The notes under the pieces are model-generated. The model saw nothing but the letters and a program-made list of their open reading frames with translations, did not search any database and was not told the origin of the DNA. A program made the translations under genes and the position numbers. Shown one piece after another: positions 16,915 through 25,665 of a stretch of 64,000 nucleotides of DNA. Each line of letters opens with the position of its first letter. The first letter of the stretch is position 1. The DNA comes from Deltaproteobacteria bacterium. Lineage in GTDB: Bacteria; Desulfobacterota; Desulfomonilia; UBA1062. The DNA lies in the NCBI GenBank assembly GCA_015486075.1, contig WFSG01000005.1, forward strand, positions 234,662 to 298,661, read 5' to 3'.

Positions 16915-17517
16915 TTAACCTCCTATAAGTGGTTTTCTTGCCTCCTTTCTTATTTCCTTCTCATCTGCCCATTCGATAAGGCCGGTCTCTATGTTTACTA
17001 GGTTCATTGTCATCTTGAAGTATATATCTTCAACCCTTCCTGCTTTTTTCTTTATGGATGTTATCTCTCCGTATAGGAAGTAATCAGCCCCTACCTGATG
17101 TCCGAAGGATTTTGCAGTCTTAGGATCTACCATGCCGGAGCTGGTCTGGTATTCTAACTGTTTCAATAGTTCGTCGTTTACTTCGCTGACTGCGCTAAAC
17201 CTGACCCTACCAGACTTAAGTAAGGCCACCTTTATCTTGTCTGTTATGGCCTTGGTATCTATGTGCTCGTCTGTCCTGTTCCTTACCCTATGTACGTATA
17301 TCACTGGCCTCCTACCTGATTGAAGTACTGGGCTTTTAAGTAGAGAATTGACCATCTTTTCGGCTATCATCTGCAGGTCGGTAGATCCAAACTCAGGTGT
17401 CACGGTCTCTACCTGTTCAGGGTTTTCATAGGTTACATTAGGGGTTGTGGCGCACCCGGCCAAGAAGAAAATCATCGTAATAATACAGAGTGTCATTAAC
17501 CGAATTAAGTTTTTCAT
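16915..17517 (-). CDS. lpoB: Penicillin-binding protein activator LpoB-like lipoprotein
   Basis: LpoB is an outer-membrane lipoprotein that spans the periplasm to stimulate the peptidoglycan polymerase PBP1B. This 200-residue protein has a lipobox FLAGC, a short linker and the LpoB domain (LQMIAEKMVNSLL, VIYVHRVRNRTDEHIDTKAITDKI, GADYFLYGEITSI). The second of two possible ATGs was chosen because GGAGG is only one base before the first but about ten before the second. It is the last of three consecutive lipoprotein genes (COG3014-YcfL-LpoB). No PBP gene is nearby. Confidence 0.88.
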   Translation of the reverse strand: MKNLIRLMTLCIITMIFFLAGCATTPNVTYENPEQVETVTPEFGSTDLQMIAEKMVNSLLKSPVLQSGRRPVIYVHRVRNRTDEHIDTKAITDKIKVALLKSGRVRFSAVSEVNDELLKQLEYQTSSGMVDPKTAKSFGHQVGADYFLYGEITSIKKKAGRVEDIYFKMTMNLVNIETGLIEWADEKEIRKEARKPLIGG

Positions 17518-17539
17518 GACTATCATACCTCCAAGTAGC

Positions 17540-17977
17540 TTAAGATCCCGTGTTAGTTAGCGCATGGGATCTTCTTATCATAAGCTTAAAACCTTTAGCC
17601 CCTGGCCCTGGTGAAACCGAGGTGTAACCCCTTGTTTCCTTGGCAGAAAGGGTAGCAGGAATCCATGATGTAATGGGCGATATCTCAAAACCATCTTCAT
17701 CATACCATATAAACTTGTATTCAAAACTCACATCCCTAGCCCTTTTGTTCTGTATCAAAACCTGGGCCACAAGTCCTTGCTTTGAGCCGATATATTTTAA
17801 CGCTACTTTATCAAAACTAAGGGTCTTTGCAAGTACTCTATCGTTGATTTCTATCTGCTTAGATATTGCACCACCTTTTAAGGTTTGTACGTTCAGTATG
17901 TTAGAGGCAGTTGTTGCGCAACCCGTGATGACGGTTATCACGAGGAAAACAACAAGATTGTTAATAATACTGACCAT
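17540..17977 (-). CDS. ycfL: YcfL-family (DUF1425) lipoprotein
   Basis: This 145-residue lipoprotein (lipobox ITGC) has a single beta-rich domain with the wording VQVLIQNKRARDVSFEYKFIWYDEDGFEI (shown here within a longer segment), matching YcfL/DUF1425 proteins, whose function is not firmly known. In enterobacteria ycfL lies next to lpoB, as here. The ATG at MVSIIN is supported by GAGGAGGG five bases upstream; a longer in-frame ORF overlapping the previous gene was rejected. It overlaps the upstream COG3014 gene by 17 nt. Confidence 0.88.
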   Translation of the reverse strand: MVSIINNLVVFLVITVITGCATTASNILNVQTLKGGAISKQIEINDRVLAKTLSFDKVALKYIGSKQGLVAQVLIQNKRARDVSFEYKFIWYDEDGFEISPITSWIPATLSAKETRGYTSVSPGPGAKGFKLMIRRSHALTNTGS

Positions 17978-19412
17978 TATACCCTCCTCTGAAGAAAATC
18001 TTTTTATCAATGCTAAAATTATAGTCTGTTACCCTACATAATACTACCACATGTTTAGCCTCCCTGGGTATAGTTATATACCTACTAAACCTAGCAGGTA
18101 TAGTGCTTATAAGTATTTTTCTTTGAGAGGTTGGCACGTATATTCGCGCAACCTGTATCTTCTTTGGTAAAGTGGACCAGGACCTGAGGTCTGCCCTTTC
18201 TGTTATAGCTGTTGCTACAGAACCAGATATCGCCCCCAGAGCACCGTACTTGCGGGTTAGTTCGTCTGTAGCCCTTGCTTTTATATAAGAACGGATAACC
18301 TGCTTTGCAAATAGGATCGGAAATCTGTCCATAAGATCTCTGGCTGCCGTAGCATCTATGTTCATTAATGTCGTTGTTCTCAGCTCTCTGGTATCGAAGT
18401 CTATTCGTGCACCCTTGATCAGACTTGGAACAAAGGTATACACAGGCAAGGATGCAAAGGTGAAACCTCCACGTTTAAGTGGTATGGGAATCTTGGCTTC
18501 TTGCTTTTCTGGTCCCAAGCCTAGCTCTAGTATCACCAATACGTCGACACTGTCTTCGCTAGGTAATGCAAACTCGCCGAAACGCTCCTTCCATGTCTCA
18601 AGATCATCGTAATATTTGAGTTCTGTGCTCAGCCGCACAAGGTCTTTGCCTATTTGCATAGACCAAGGCTCTGCCCTGAGCGCATTCTTGAGGTCGATGT
18701 AGGCCTCGTCTGGCTCACCATTGAGCTCGTACACAAAAGAAGATAGATAATATGCAAATGCATTCTGATACACGCTTACTATGTGTGCTGCTTTTCTCCT
18801 CAATAAATTGAGATCCCTAGGGTCAGCGCGGGTAAAGGCATTTCTCCAACTAACGTTTTGTAATTCCCTACGGGCATTCTCTATCTCTTTCTGATGTTTC
18901 TTATAAAGTTCTTTCTCCCTTGTATACACATTTCTTATCTCAACCCTAGCGTTATCTATATCTCCAAGCATTAAGTAATTTACTGCATCAAGGGCATGTA
19001 CGAGAATCTTCTCGAAATCTTCACCTGTGTAGGGCATTATCTGCTCGTTTACTATAAGAGACCCTGCTTGAGCCGCCGTGCGGGACGCGGATATATAGGC
19101 CTTGTTCTCGAAATACCTCATCATATGGATTGCCTTCTCAAACTCTCTTGTACTCATGCTGTATTTGCCTGTTGCCTGAAGCAAGGTTCCCCTCTCTAAG
19201 CAAAATAACACCTCGTTTTTACCGCCATTGTTATACTCAGGAAAACAGCTTAAGGCATCAGGGTATTGACCTGTATTGACATAATACCTGGCCAAGGATG
19301 CTCTTTTCTCATAAGACTGTAATGTTGCACAAGCTGGTATTGTTACAGCTATTATAACAACAAAAAAAATGCTTAGTAGACGTGATATCACTTTCGTGTA
19401 AAAGGATTTCAT
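17961..19412 (-). CDS. COG3014-family lipoprotein with TPR-like N-terminal half
   Basis: A 483-residue lipoprotein: signal peptide with lipobox IPAC, then helical TPR-like repeats (about residues 40-250: ARYYVNTGQYPDALSCF, ALDAVNYLMLGDIDNARVEIR, NEPDEAYIDLKNALRAEPW-type units). A C-terminal domain carries LPVYTFVPSLIKGARIDF. This is the architecture of COG3014, an uncharacterised outer-membrane family that travels with YcfL and LpoB. The start at MKSFYTK was chosen because it begins the signal peptide; the region before it in the same frame is hydrophilic. Likely role: envelope/peptidoglycan assembly together with its two neighbours. Confidence 0.85.
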   Translation of the reverse strand: MKSFYTKVISRLLSIFFVVIIAVTIPACATLQSYEKRASLARYYVNTGQYPDALSCFPEYNNGGKNEVLFCLERGTLLQATGKYSMSTREFEKAIHMMRYFENKAYISASRTAAQAGSLIVNEQIMPYTGEDFEKILVHALDAVNYLMLGDIDNARVEIRNVYTREKELYKKHQKEIENARRELQNVSWRNAFTRADPRDLNLLRRKAAHIVSVYQNAFAYYLSSFVYELNGEPDEAYIDLKNALRAEPWSMQIGKDLVRLSTELKYYDDLETWKERFGEFALPSEDSVDVLVILELGLGPEKQEAKIPIPLKRGGFTFASLPVYTFVPSLIKGARIDFDTRELRTTTLMNIDATAARDLMDRFPILFAKQVIRSYIKARATDELTRKYGALGAISGSVATAITERADLRSWSTLPKKIQVARIYVPTSQRKILISTIPARFSRYITIPREAKHVVVLCRVTDYNFSIDKKIFFRGGYNGQYY

Positions 19413-19618
19413 TGCAATCTCTCTATTCTTGGTGCGGAGCCATTTCTTGCCTTCATTGTCCCTTTTATTATCTATTCTTGCGATAAAATCATATGACAAT
19501 CCTATGCTTGCTCAGTGTCTAATCTAAGTGGAGATGTTATTAGTTGAAGAAACCATTATAATGTTATTATAATTTATTATAATCTTGTAACTATCTTAAA
19601 TGGTTTTAAACTCGTGAT

Positions 19619-20161
19619 CTAAAACGCAAGCCCTAGGCCCACTAAAACCCCTCTTCTTGAATGATAACCTAGACCAAAGGTAATGCCTTCGATAGCATAT
19701 CTGAACTGCAGAGAAAAAGTACCATGATGCTCTGTAGTATTGCTTGCTTCGTACATCTGACCTGATGAGGTTCCTATAATGTTAACCTTATCCTGTCTGG
19801 AATAACCTCCTCCAACGACAAGAAACAGGCTGGGCACAATCTCTGCCCCTAGCGAAAGATACACCTCCTGCTCATCACCGTCGTTATAGTCTTTTGACCA
19901 TATTGCCTTGGTCCCAGGGATTAAGGGGTACGCTATTGAAGGTGGATTTTCATCGCTATTGGCCGCGCTTATTCCAAGGCCAACAGACAAGGCACCGCCA
20001 GTAGGGTGAAGATAAGACAAGAATATTGCCCCCATCTCAAGTCCAAGGCTTGATTCGTCTATTTCTCCTCCAGACCCATATGTGCCCAGAACATAGACAG
20101 AAGCAGAAGCTGTAAGAGGTAGAGAGATAAATAATATAATCAAAAGGATTTTCTTTTTCAT
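19619..20161 (-). CDS. Putative outer-membrane beta-barrel protein
   Basis: The 180-residue protein has a cleavable signal peptide (KKKILLIILFISLPLTASAS) followed by alternating amphipathic strands rich in Gly, Ser and aromatic residues (GAIFLSYLHPTGGALSVGLGISAA, EVYLSLGAEIVPSLFLVVGGGYS). It ends in VLVGLGLAF, an aromatic C-terminus typical of barrels inserted by the Bam complex. The size suggests 8 strands. The ATG has AGGAGGG eight bases upstream; a longer reading was discarded. No specific family or ligand is recognised. Confidence 0.75.
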   Translation of the reverse strand: MKKKILLIILFISLPLTASASVYVLGTYGSGGEIDESSLGLEMGAIFLSYLHPTGGALSVGLGISAANSDENPPSIAYPLIPGTKAIWSKDYNDGDEQEVYLSLGAEIVPSLFLVVGGGYSRQDKVNIIGTSSGQMYEASNTTEHHGTFSLQFRYAIEGITFGLGYHSRRGVLVGLGLAF

Positions 20162-20351
20162 AAAGAATTCCCTCCTAATAAATCTACACCTATACAAGTC
20201 ATACTTCAAGGATTTATGATTTTGTTATTCAGGACTCAAGGCATAATGCCCTAATTTACCGTCATTCCTGTTTTATTTATTCAGATTTGAGTAGACAATC
20301 CATACAATGTGAAATAAACAATTGGATGTATCTCGGCACGCGGAGGAGATG

Positions 20352-21761
20352 ATGGACCTAGAGAGATTGTTTTATCCTAGAAGTATAGCAGTTATAGGTG
20401 CTTCCACGACGTTATCAGGAGGTAAGTTGCCCTATTACCACATCTTGAAAATCTCGGGCTATAGAGGAAAGCTATACCCGGTAAACCCTGCCCGGGACGA
20501 GATAGATGGGCAGAGGGTATACCATTCAGTGGATGAGCTTCCTGGTGATATAGACCTAGCCATTGTTTCCGCTCCTGCAAAGGCAGTACTGGATGTCATG
20601 AAGAAGGCTGCAGACAAGGGAATAAAATTTGTTCATTTCTTTACTTCTGGCTTTGGAGAGATAGGAAACAAGGACCTTGAGCAAGGACTTCTGAAAATAG
20701 CCAGGGAGTCTAGTACGAGAATAGTTGGCCCTAACTGTATCGGCGTATATTGCTCGGAATCAAGGGTTAGTTTTGATCCAACTGTAAACCAGAATATCCC
20801 GGGATCGGTCGCATTTTTTGGTCAATCAGGAGGTGTAACCAGCAATTTTACCCGTGTTGCAAAGGCTAGGAATGTAGGCGTTAACAAGGCCGTGTCCTAC
20901 GGCAACCAGATTGATTTGAGGGTGCACGACTACATAGACTATTTTGCCGATGATAATGATATTGGGGTAATTGCCGGTTACATAGAGGATGTCAAGGATG
21001 GACATTCCTTTATTCAATCCTTAAAAAAAGCAGCTAGTAAAAAACCCGTGTTTATACTGAAGGGTGGTATGACGAACAAGGGCGCAGATGCAGCGCGCAG
21101 CCATACTGGTGCGGTATCCGGTGAATATAGTATATTTTCCGCTGCCGTGAGGCAGTCAGGGGGGATTCTTGTTGATACATTCGAGGATCTTGTAAATGCA
21201 GTTATGCTGGCAACAGGGAGGAAGAAGCCAGAAGGCCCAAGGGTTGGATTCATTGCTGCAGGGGGTGGCGCTTCGGTGACTTTCGCCGATATAGCTAGCT
21301 TGGGAGGTCTGAGAATACCTGAATTACAGGAGGATACTCGGACCACGATTGCAGGTTTAGTTAGCGACGTGAACACGAGCACCAAGAATCCTGTTGATCT
21401 AGGGGCCTTTGGTTTTAATTTTGGAATAGTGTCCCGTGCAATGGAGGCTTTGGATAAAGACAGGAATATCGATGTTATAATACCTTATTTTTCAATTGAT
21501 TTCATAGCGGTATTCCAGAAAAAACAGATGAAAACTGGACCGGATATGATCTGTAATACTGCGATGCATATGAGTAAACCAGTTGCAGTCGTTCTCTCCA
21601 TGTTAGCCGAAGATAACATAGATATTGCAAAAGCAAGGATTGAGATATCAAAGGTATTCCGGAGTGCCGGTATACCAGTCTACCATACCATACAGGATGT
21701 AGTATTCTCTATAAAGAAATACCTCGAATATAGGCATATACTATCTAGGCTTAAGGCATAG
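20352..21761 (+). CDS. CoA-binding / NDP-forming acyl-CoA synthetase alpha-subunit-like protein
   Basis: The 469-residue protein matches the alpha subunit of ADP-forming acyl-CoA synthetases. It has a CoA-binding Rossmann domain (about residues 5-135, SIAVIGASTTLSGGK) and two succinyl-CoA-ligase-like domains. The phospho-His loop ARSHTGAVSGEYSIF keeps the catalytic His (the SHTGA motif). The ATP-grasp beta subunit needed to make or use the phosphoenzyme is absent from this polypeptide and from the neighbourhood, so the partner must be encoded elsewhere, or the protein is a protein-acetyltransferase-like relative. The start ATG follows GGAGG by five bases. The acyl substrate is unknown. Confidence 0.85.
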   Translation: MDLERLFYPRSIAVIGASTTLSGGKLPYYHILKISGYRGKLYPVNPARDEIDGQRVYHSVDELPGDIDLAIVSAPAKAVLDVMKKAADKGIKFVHFFTSGFGEIGNKDLEQGLLKIARESSTRIVGPNCIGVYCSESRVSFDPTVNQNIPGSVAFFGQSGGVTSNFTRVAKARNVGVNKAVSYGNQIDLRVHDYIDYFADDNDIGVIAGYIEDVKDGHSFIQSLKKAASKKPVFILKGGMTNKGADAARSHTGAVSGEYSIFSAAVRQSGGILVDTFEDLVNAVMLATGRKKPEGPRVGFIAAGGGASVTFADIASLGGLRIPELQEDTRTTIAGLVSDVNTSTKNPVDLGAFGFNFGIVSRAMEALDKDRNIDVIIPYFSIDFIAVFQKKQMKTGPDMICNTAMHMSKPVAVVLSMLAEDNIDIAKARIEISKVFRSAGIPVYHTIQDVVFSIKKYLEYRHILSRLKA

Positions 21762-21803
21762 ATTCAATACGTGGTCATGAGGGGGTAATATAGCTATAGC
21801 ATG

Positions 21804-21928
21804 ATGAGGTGCTTGGTTTTGGGACAGAGGCAATGGGAAGTGTCTTCGGCGGTTTCCTTGCCAAGGCAGGTCATGAAGTAACCTTTGTTGGCCTTGATTC
21901 ACATCGTAGCACAGGCGAGAGACATTAA
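21804..21928 (+). pseudogene. Remnant of ketopantoate reductase (panE-like), frameshifted and truncated
   Basis: An ATG reads MRCLVLG, then the frame must shift by one base to continue as TEAMGSVFGGFLAKAGHEVT and FVGLDSH before a stop. Together these give the NADP-binding N-terminus of 2-dehydropantoate 2-reductase (G-x-G-AMGS..G..LA..G..V). The remaining 250 or so residues of the enzyme are missing; the next gene, on the other strand, begins immediately. The recognisable but shifted reading frame argues for a decayed gene rather than chance. No intact panE is visible in this window. Confidence 0.6.
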
Positions 21929-23289
21929 TATGATGGCTTTGCATAATTATGCGGGAGGCCTCTGGCCTCGTTCTTCAGATCTTGGTACATATCGTAAGTA
22001 AGGCCCTCCCACTGGCATGGTAGTAATGTATTGTTCTGGAATAACGGTTCTTTATCGATGGGATACCTACTTACCTTTACTGCCTCTTTCCAAAGCCCTG
22101 TGTGTGGTATGGGCGAGTATTCTGCTATCATGGGCCTTGCTCCGGTACTTTTTACAAACTCAATGGCATTTCTTACCTCGTCTGCATCCTGATGTGGAAG
22201 GCCGCACAGTATGTACACGCCTATATCTTTGTTTGTGTATCCAGCCTTATGGAGGTTGCCAACAGCTTTGAGGAATTCAGCTGTTGTTACCTTGCCTCCT
22301 GTTTGCTTCTGCCTGACAGTATTTGTTGTCTCCAGGCCCAACCTTATTTCTTCCATTCCTGCTTTCTTCAGCAGCCCTGCTGTTCTGGTATCTATATACC
22401 TTGCATGTAGACCATTTGGACAATGAAAGGAAACATCCATATCTCTAGCTATAATATCGTGAAACATGGGTATTGCAAACCTTTCAGGACTGTGTAGTAA
22501 AGCATCATCGTAGAAAGCGAAGTTTTTAATCCCGTATCTCTTGTGCCAGTATTCAATTTCGTCTACCACCTTTATAGGATCCCTTCTTCTAAAGGTTTTG
22601 CTTAGGGTGTGTGAAGCGCAGTATGTGCACCTAAAAGGGCATCCCCTGGATGTCTGTATGCATACGTAGTCGATTTTAGTCAGGAGATCAAAACATGGAT
22701 AGGGTAGGCTATCCAGGTTATCCATGTCAGGCAGCCATCTTGGGGTTGTGCCCCAAAGCTCTTCCATTAACTTTAGTATTTCAATTTCCCCTTCCCCAGC
22801 AACGATGCGGTCAGCACCTGAGAACATGTTGGCATGCTCGTAGCAGAGGGTTGCATAGACACCACCCAGGACAACAGGTATGTCGCCCAGATATTCCCTT
22901 ACAATCTTTATTACATCGAATACCCCGGTATACCAGTAGGTCATCATGGAAGTTACAAGTACAATGTCTGGCCTTTTCGCCTTACCAAGGTCATGTATAA
23001 ATGCCTCTTTACTTATGCCGTACCTGCAGTAGTTTCTGCGTATGTCTTTTAGATGATCTGGCTTTTCTATTATCTCCCTGTAAAACTTTCCGTCGCCCCT
23101 TGGCTTCCTTTTTGGTTTCTTTCTCATAAGGGGGTGCTCGGCGCTCATGCAATCTATTAGTTCAACATCAAGCCCGTTTTTCCTTAGTACAGATCCAATA
23201 TACATTAGGCCGACTGGTTTTGCCCACATATCATACGCAGCGAAATCGTATATCCATGGATTTATCAACAACACCTTTTTAACTTTCAT
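21925..23289 (-). CDS. B12-binding-domain radical SAM protein
   Basis: The 454-residue protein combines an N-terminal cobalamin-binding-type domain (about residues 1-185; VLLINPWIYDFAAYDMWAKP, GLMYIGSVLRKNG, VVLGGVYATLCYE) with a radical SAM core. In the core the 4Fe-4S motif CPFRCTYC is complete and followed by SFHCPNGLHARYID and EEIRLGLETT. Members of this class do methylations or rearrangements in hopanoid, antibiotic or lipid pathways. The classical DxHxxG motif for base-off B12 is not evident, so cobalamin binding is uncertain. The substrate is unknown. It ends by overlapping the panE remnant's stop codon. Confidence 0.88.
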   Translation of the reverse strand: MKVKKVLLINPWIYDFAAYDMWAKPVGLMYIGSVLRKNGLDVELIDCMSAEHPLMRKKPKRKPRGDGKFYREIIEKPDHLKDIRRNYCRYGISKEAFIHDLGKAKRPDIVLVTSMMTYWYTGVFDVIKIVREYLGDIPVVLGGVYATLCYEHANMFSGADRIVAGEGEIEILKLMEELWGTTPRWLPDMDNLDSLPYPCFDLLTKIDYVCIQTSRGCPFRCTYCASHTLSKTFRRRDPIKVVDEIEYWHKRYGIKNFAFYDDALLHSPERFAIPMFHDIIARDMDVSFHCPNGLHARYIDTRTAGLLKKAGMEEIRLGLETTNTVRQKQTGGKVTTAEFLKAVGNLHKAGYTNKDIGVYILCGLPHQDADEVRNAIEFVKSTGARPMIAEYSPIPHTGLWKEAVKVSRYPIDKEPLFQNNTLLPCQWEGLTYDMYQDLKNEARGLPHNYAKPSY

Positions 23290-23312
23290 AGGGTATATTC
23301 TAGTCCTTGGGG

Positions 23313-23828
23313 CTAATCCCTGGATATGGATCTAATGAGGAAGTCGGTTATTCCTTTTATATCGTCAAAGGCAAAACACGGTATACTGGTTTCAACCTTT
23401 GTATCTGATACCATGGCAATAAAATCACCATCTGGTCTCTCTACGCTTAGGGGGATACTATTATACCCATTTATGAACACCTCTACCTTCTTGAAGGGGC
23501 CTTCCTTGAATCCCTCGATGATGACAATATCAGCTTCTTTTGAAGCTAATGAAATAATGTGGCCAATCTCTGGGGGCATGTTTTCGTACATATAGAGAAA
23601 TTTATCCGTGAAGAGCATAACCCTATCAGCACCACTCTGTACGAATCTCCAGGAATCCTTACCCTCCTTGTCGATCTGGATGTCTGATCTGTTCTTAGAA
23701 TGCTTTATGACTGTGACCCTGATATCCCTCTGTTTAAGCTCTTTTATTACTTGTTCCAAGAGTGTTGTCTTCCCGCTTTTGGATCTTCTTGCAACAAAAG
23801 AGATAATATTTTTAGTATCCAAGTCCAT
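23313..23828 (-). CDS. mobB: Molybdopterin-guanine dinucleotide biosynthesis adaptor MobB-like GTPase
   Basis: MobB is a small P-loop GTPase that assists MobA in attaching GMP to molybdopterin. The 171-residue protein has the MobB order: SGKTTLLEQVIKEL, then VTVIKHSKN, DSWRFVQSGADRVML, and DIVIIEGFKEGPFKKVEV as the Walker B/GF-E-G region. The P-loop reads ARRSKSGKTT, so the first glycine of GxxxxGK[ST] is replaced; the GKTT core is intact. AAGGG lies seven bases before the ATG. No mobA, moa or moe gene is adjacent. It is likely linked to a molybdenum or tungsten enzyme elsewhere. Confidence 0.87.
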   Translation of the reverse strand: MDLDTKNIISFVARRSKSGKTTLLEQVIKELKQRDIRVTVIKHSKNRSDIQIDKEGKDSWRFVQSGADRVMLFTDKFLYMYENMPPEIGHIISLASKEADIVIIEGFKEGPFKKVEVFINGYNSIPLSVERPDGDFIAMVSDTKVETSIPCFAFDDIKGITDFLIRSISRD

Positions 23829-23959
23829 GGCAATCCCTTTTTAAGGTTTATTTTTACAGCGAATATATGTCTCTATAAGTCCAAAGCATATCCGTGTAAA
23901 TACAAAATCGGCCGTACATCTATACCGAACTGGTTGCTTGCTATCCAGGTAAAAAAGCC

Positions 23960-23989
23960 TTGCCTTACCATGGCGCCCTTTGTTATAAG
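23960..23989 (+). promoter_or_regulatory. Putative sigma-70 promoter of the tRNA cluster
   Basis: TTGCCT and TATAAG are separated by 18 nt, and the predicted start lies a few bases before the first tRNA. The match is 4 of 6 and 5 of 6 to consensus. Confidence 0.5.
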
Positions 23990-23999
23990 ACGATGACTG

Positions 24000-24077
<78 letters not shown>

Positions 24078-24091
24078 GTGCAGGCATAAGG

Positions 24092-24168
<77 letters not shown>

Positions 24169-24184
24169 AGGTATGGGCAGTTAT

Positions 24185-24261
24185 GGTGAGTGTAGCTCAG
24201 TTGGTAGAGCACATGGTTGTGGCCCATGTGGCCGAGGGTTCGAGTCCCTTCACTCACCCCA
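24185..24261 (+). tRNA. tRNA-His (anticodon GTG)
   Basis: The acceptor GTGAGTG/CACTCAC is extended by the extra G(-1) opposite C73, the identity feature of tRNA-His. Anticodon loop TTGTGGC lies on stem CATGG/CCATG; CCA is encoded. Confidence 0.96.
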
Positions 24262-24266
24262 AGTAG

Positions 24267-24343
<77 letters not shown>

Positions 24344-24355
24344 GGCTGTAATTAT

Positions 24356-24431
24356 GGGCCATTAGCTCAACTGGTAGAGCAACGGACTCTTAATCCGTAG
24401 GTCGAAGGTTCGAGTCCTTCATGGCCCACCA
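24356..24431 (+). tRNA. tRNA-Lys (anticodon CTT)
   Basis: Acceptor GGGCCAT pairs with ATGGCCC, anticodon stem ACGGA/TCCGT with loop CTCTTAA, T-arm GAAGG TTCGAGT CCTTC, CCA encoded. Last tRNA of the cluster; an intrinsic terminator follows at once. Confidence 0.95.
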
Positions 24432-24436
24432 GGGAT

Positions 24437-24465
24437 AAGGGCCCATCGTTGTATGGGTCCTTTTT
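24437..24465 (+). terminator. Intrinsic terminator after the tRNA cluster
   Basis: AAGGGCCCAT and ATGGGTCCTT form a 10-bp stem (one G-U pair) around a six-base loop, followed by a run of T. It directly follows the tRNA-Lys CCA end. Confidence 0.85.
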
Positions 24466-24498
24466 GATTTGGCCCGTAATATGGGGTTAAGCTTTACC

Positions 24499-25569
24499 AT
24501 GGATGGTCATATCTACATTCATATACCCTTCTGCCTTTCAAAGTGCAGGTACTGCGCCTTTTCATCCATTGTCACCAGGGAGGTTCCTGAAGATAGATAT
24601 CTAATGGCCCTGTTTAGAGAGGCAGCGTTGTACAGGGACAGGGGTGTGTTTTCATCGGGCTCAATACAGACCCTTTATATAGGTGGAGGTACACCGACCC
24701 TTTTTACCCCATCTGGGATAAAAAGACTCATAGAGGGCTTAAGAAACATATGGACCTTTTCAGAACAGGCTGAGATTAGTATTGAATCCAATCCTGAGAC
24801 GCTTGATTTAAGGTATGCTAAGGGTCTAAAGGGAGCAGGGATTACCCGGATAAGCATGGGTGCCCAGAGCTTTTCAGCAAGACTTCTTAAGTACCTTGGA
24901 AGGATCCACACGCCTGAGAAATCTGTTCAGGGTTTCCTCCACCTCAGGGATGCTGGTTTTGATAACATAAACATCGACCTAATCTTAGGTGTGCCTGGTG
25001 AAAAGCCCGAAGAACTTGAGACAGACCTTGACTGGATAGAGAAACTGGGGCCAGAGCATGTATCTGCCTATTTACTTCAGCATGAACCTGGAACATGGTT
25101 CGCGGGTGTGAAACCTTGCGATGAGGACAAGGTTGCTACGTTCTTTGCCAGGGTTGTAGATCGCTTGAGCATAATAGGATTTCAGCACTACGAGATATCC
25201 AATTATGCAAGGCCTGGGTTTAGGTGTAGGCATAACATGGCATATTGGGCATACAAGCCATATCTTGGCCTTGGGGCTGCCTCGGTCTCATGTATCGTGG
25301 AAGGAAAGAGATGGGAAAATGTTAAGGATCCCTACAAGTATATGACAAGGATCGAGAGAGGATTAGATCCAGTAGAAACCGTGGATTCCCTAGATACAAA
25401 GGAAATAGCATTTGAGAAGAAATTTCTCTCCTTAAGAACAGATCATGGTATAGATGTGAAAGATATGCCGGAACATCTCCCCCTAGGGCTTTTCGAGATA
25501 AAAGGTAATAGAGCTGTTCTCACTAAAAAAGGCATGCTGGTCTCCGACGAGATATTTTCCTTGCTTTAG
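24499..25569 (+). CDS. hemW: Radical SAM heme chaperone HemW-like (HemN family)
   Basis: HemW is the HemN-like radical SAM protein thought to deliver heme rather than oxidise coproporphyrinogen. The 356-residue protein has the iron-sulfur motif CLSKCRYCAF directly after IYIHIPF, then TLYIGGGTPTLF, ISMGAQSF and NIDLILGVPGE, with a C-terminal winged region. HemN proper has a longer N-terminal extension before the cluster motif; this short start favours HemW. Two other in-frame starts lie 18 and 30 nt upstream (ATG, TTG); I chose the ATG closest to the conserved IYIHIPFC. No clear Shine-Dalgarno decides between them. Confidence 0.85.
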   Translation: MDGHIYIHIPFCLSKCRYCAFSSIVTREVPEDRYLMALFREAALYRDRGVFSSGSIQTLYIGGGTPTLFTPSGIKRLIEGLRNIWTFSEQAEISIESNPETLDLRYAKGLKGAGITRISMGAQSFSARLLKYLGRIHTPEKSVQGFLHLRDAGFDNINIDLILGVPGEKPEELETDLDWIEKLGPEHVSAYLLQHEPGTWFAGVKPCDEDKVATFFARVVDRLSIIGFQHYEISNYARPGFRCRHNMAYWAYKPYLGLGAASVSCIVEGKRWENVKDPYKYMTRIERGLDPVETVDSLDTKEIAFEKKFLSLRTDHGIDVKDMPEHLPLGLFEIKGNRAVLTKKGMLVSDEIFSLL

Positions 25570-25600
25570 GGACCAGTTTTCTCTCTTGGCCAAACTTCTA

Positions 25601-25630
25601 TTGACATGCATACTGCTTTAGGATTATAAA
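25601..25630 (+). promoter_or_regulatory. Sigma-70 promoter of the acyl-CoA dehydrogenase gene
   Basis: A perfect TTGACA is followed after 18 nt by TATAAA (or after 17 nt by TTATAA). The transcription start would lie about 30 nt before the gene's GGAGG ribosome-binding site. Confidence 0.75.
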
Positions 25631-25665
25631 AATGAGGATTCATTCATAGACATAAGGAGGGTATT

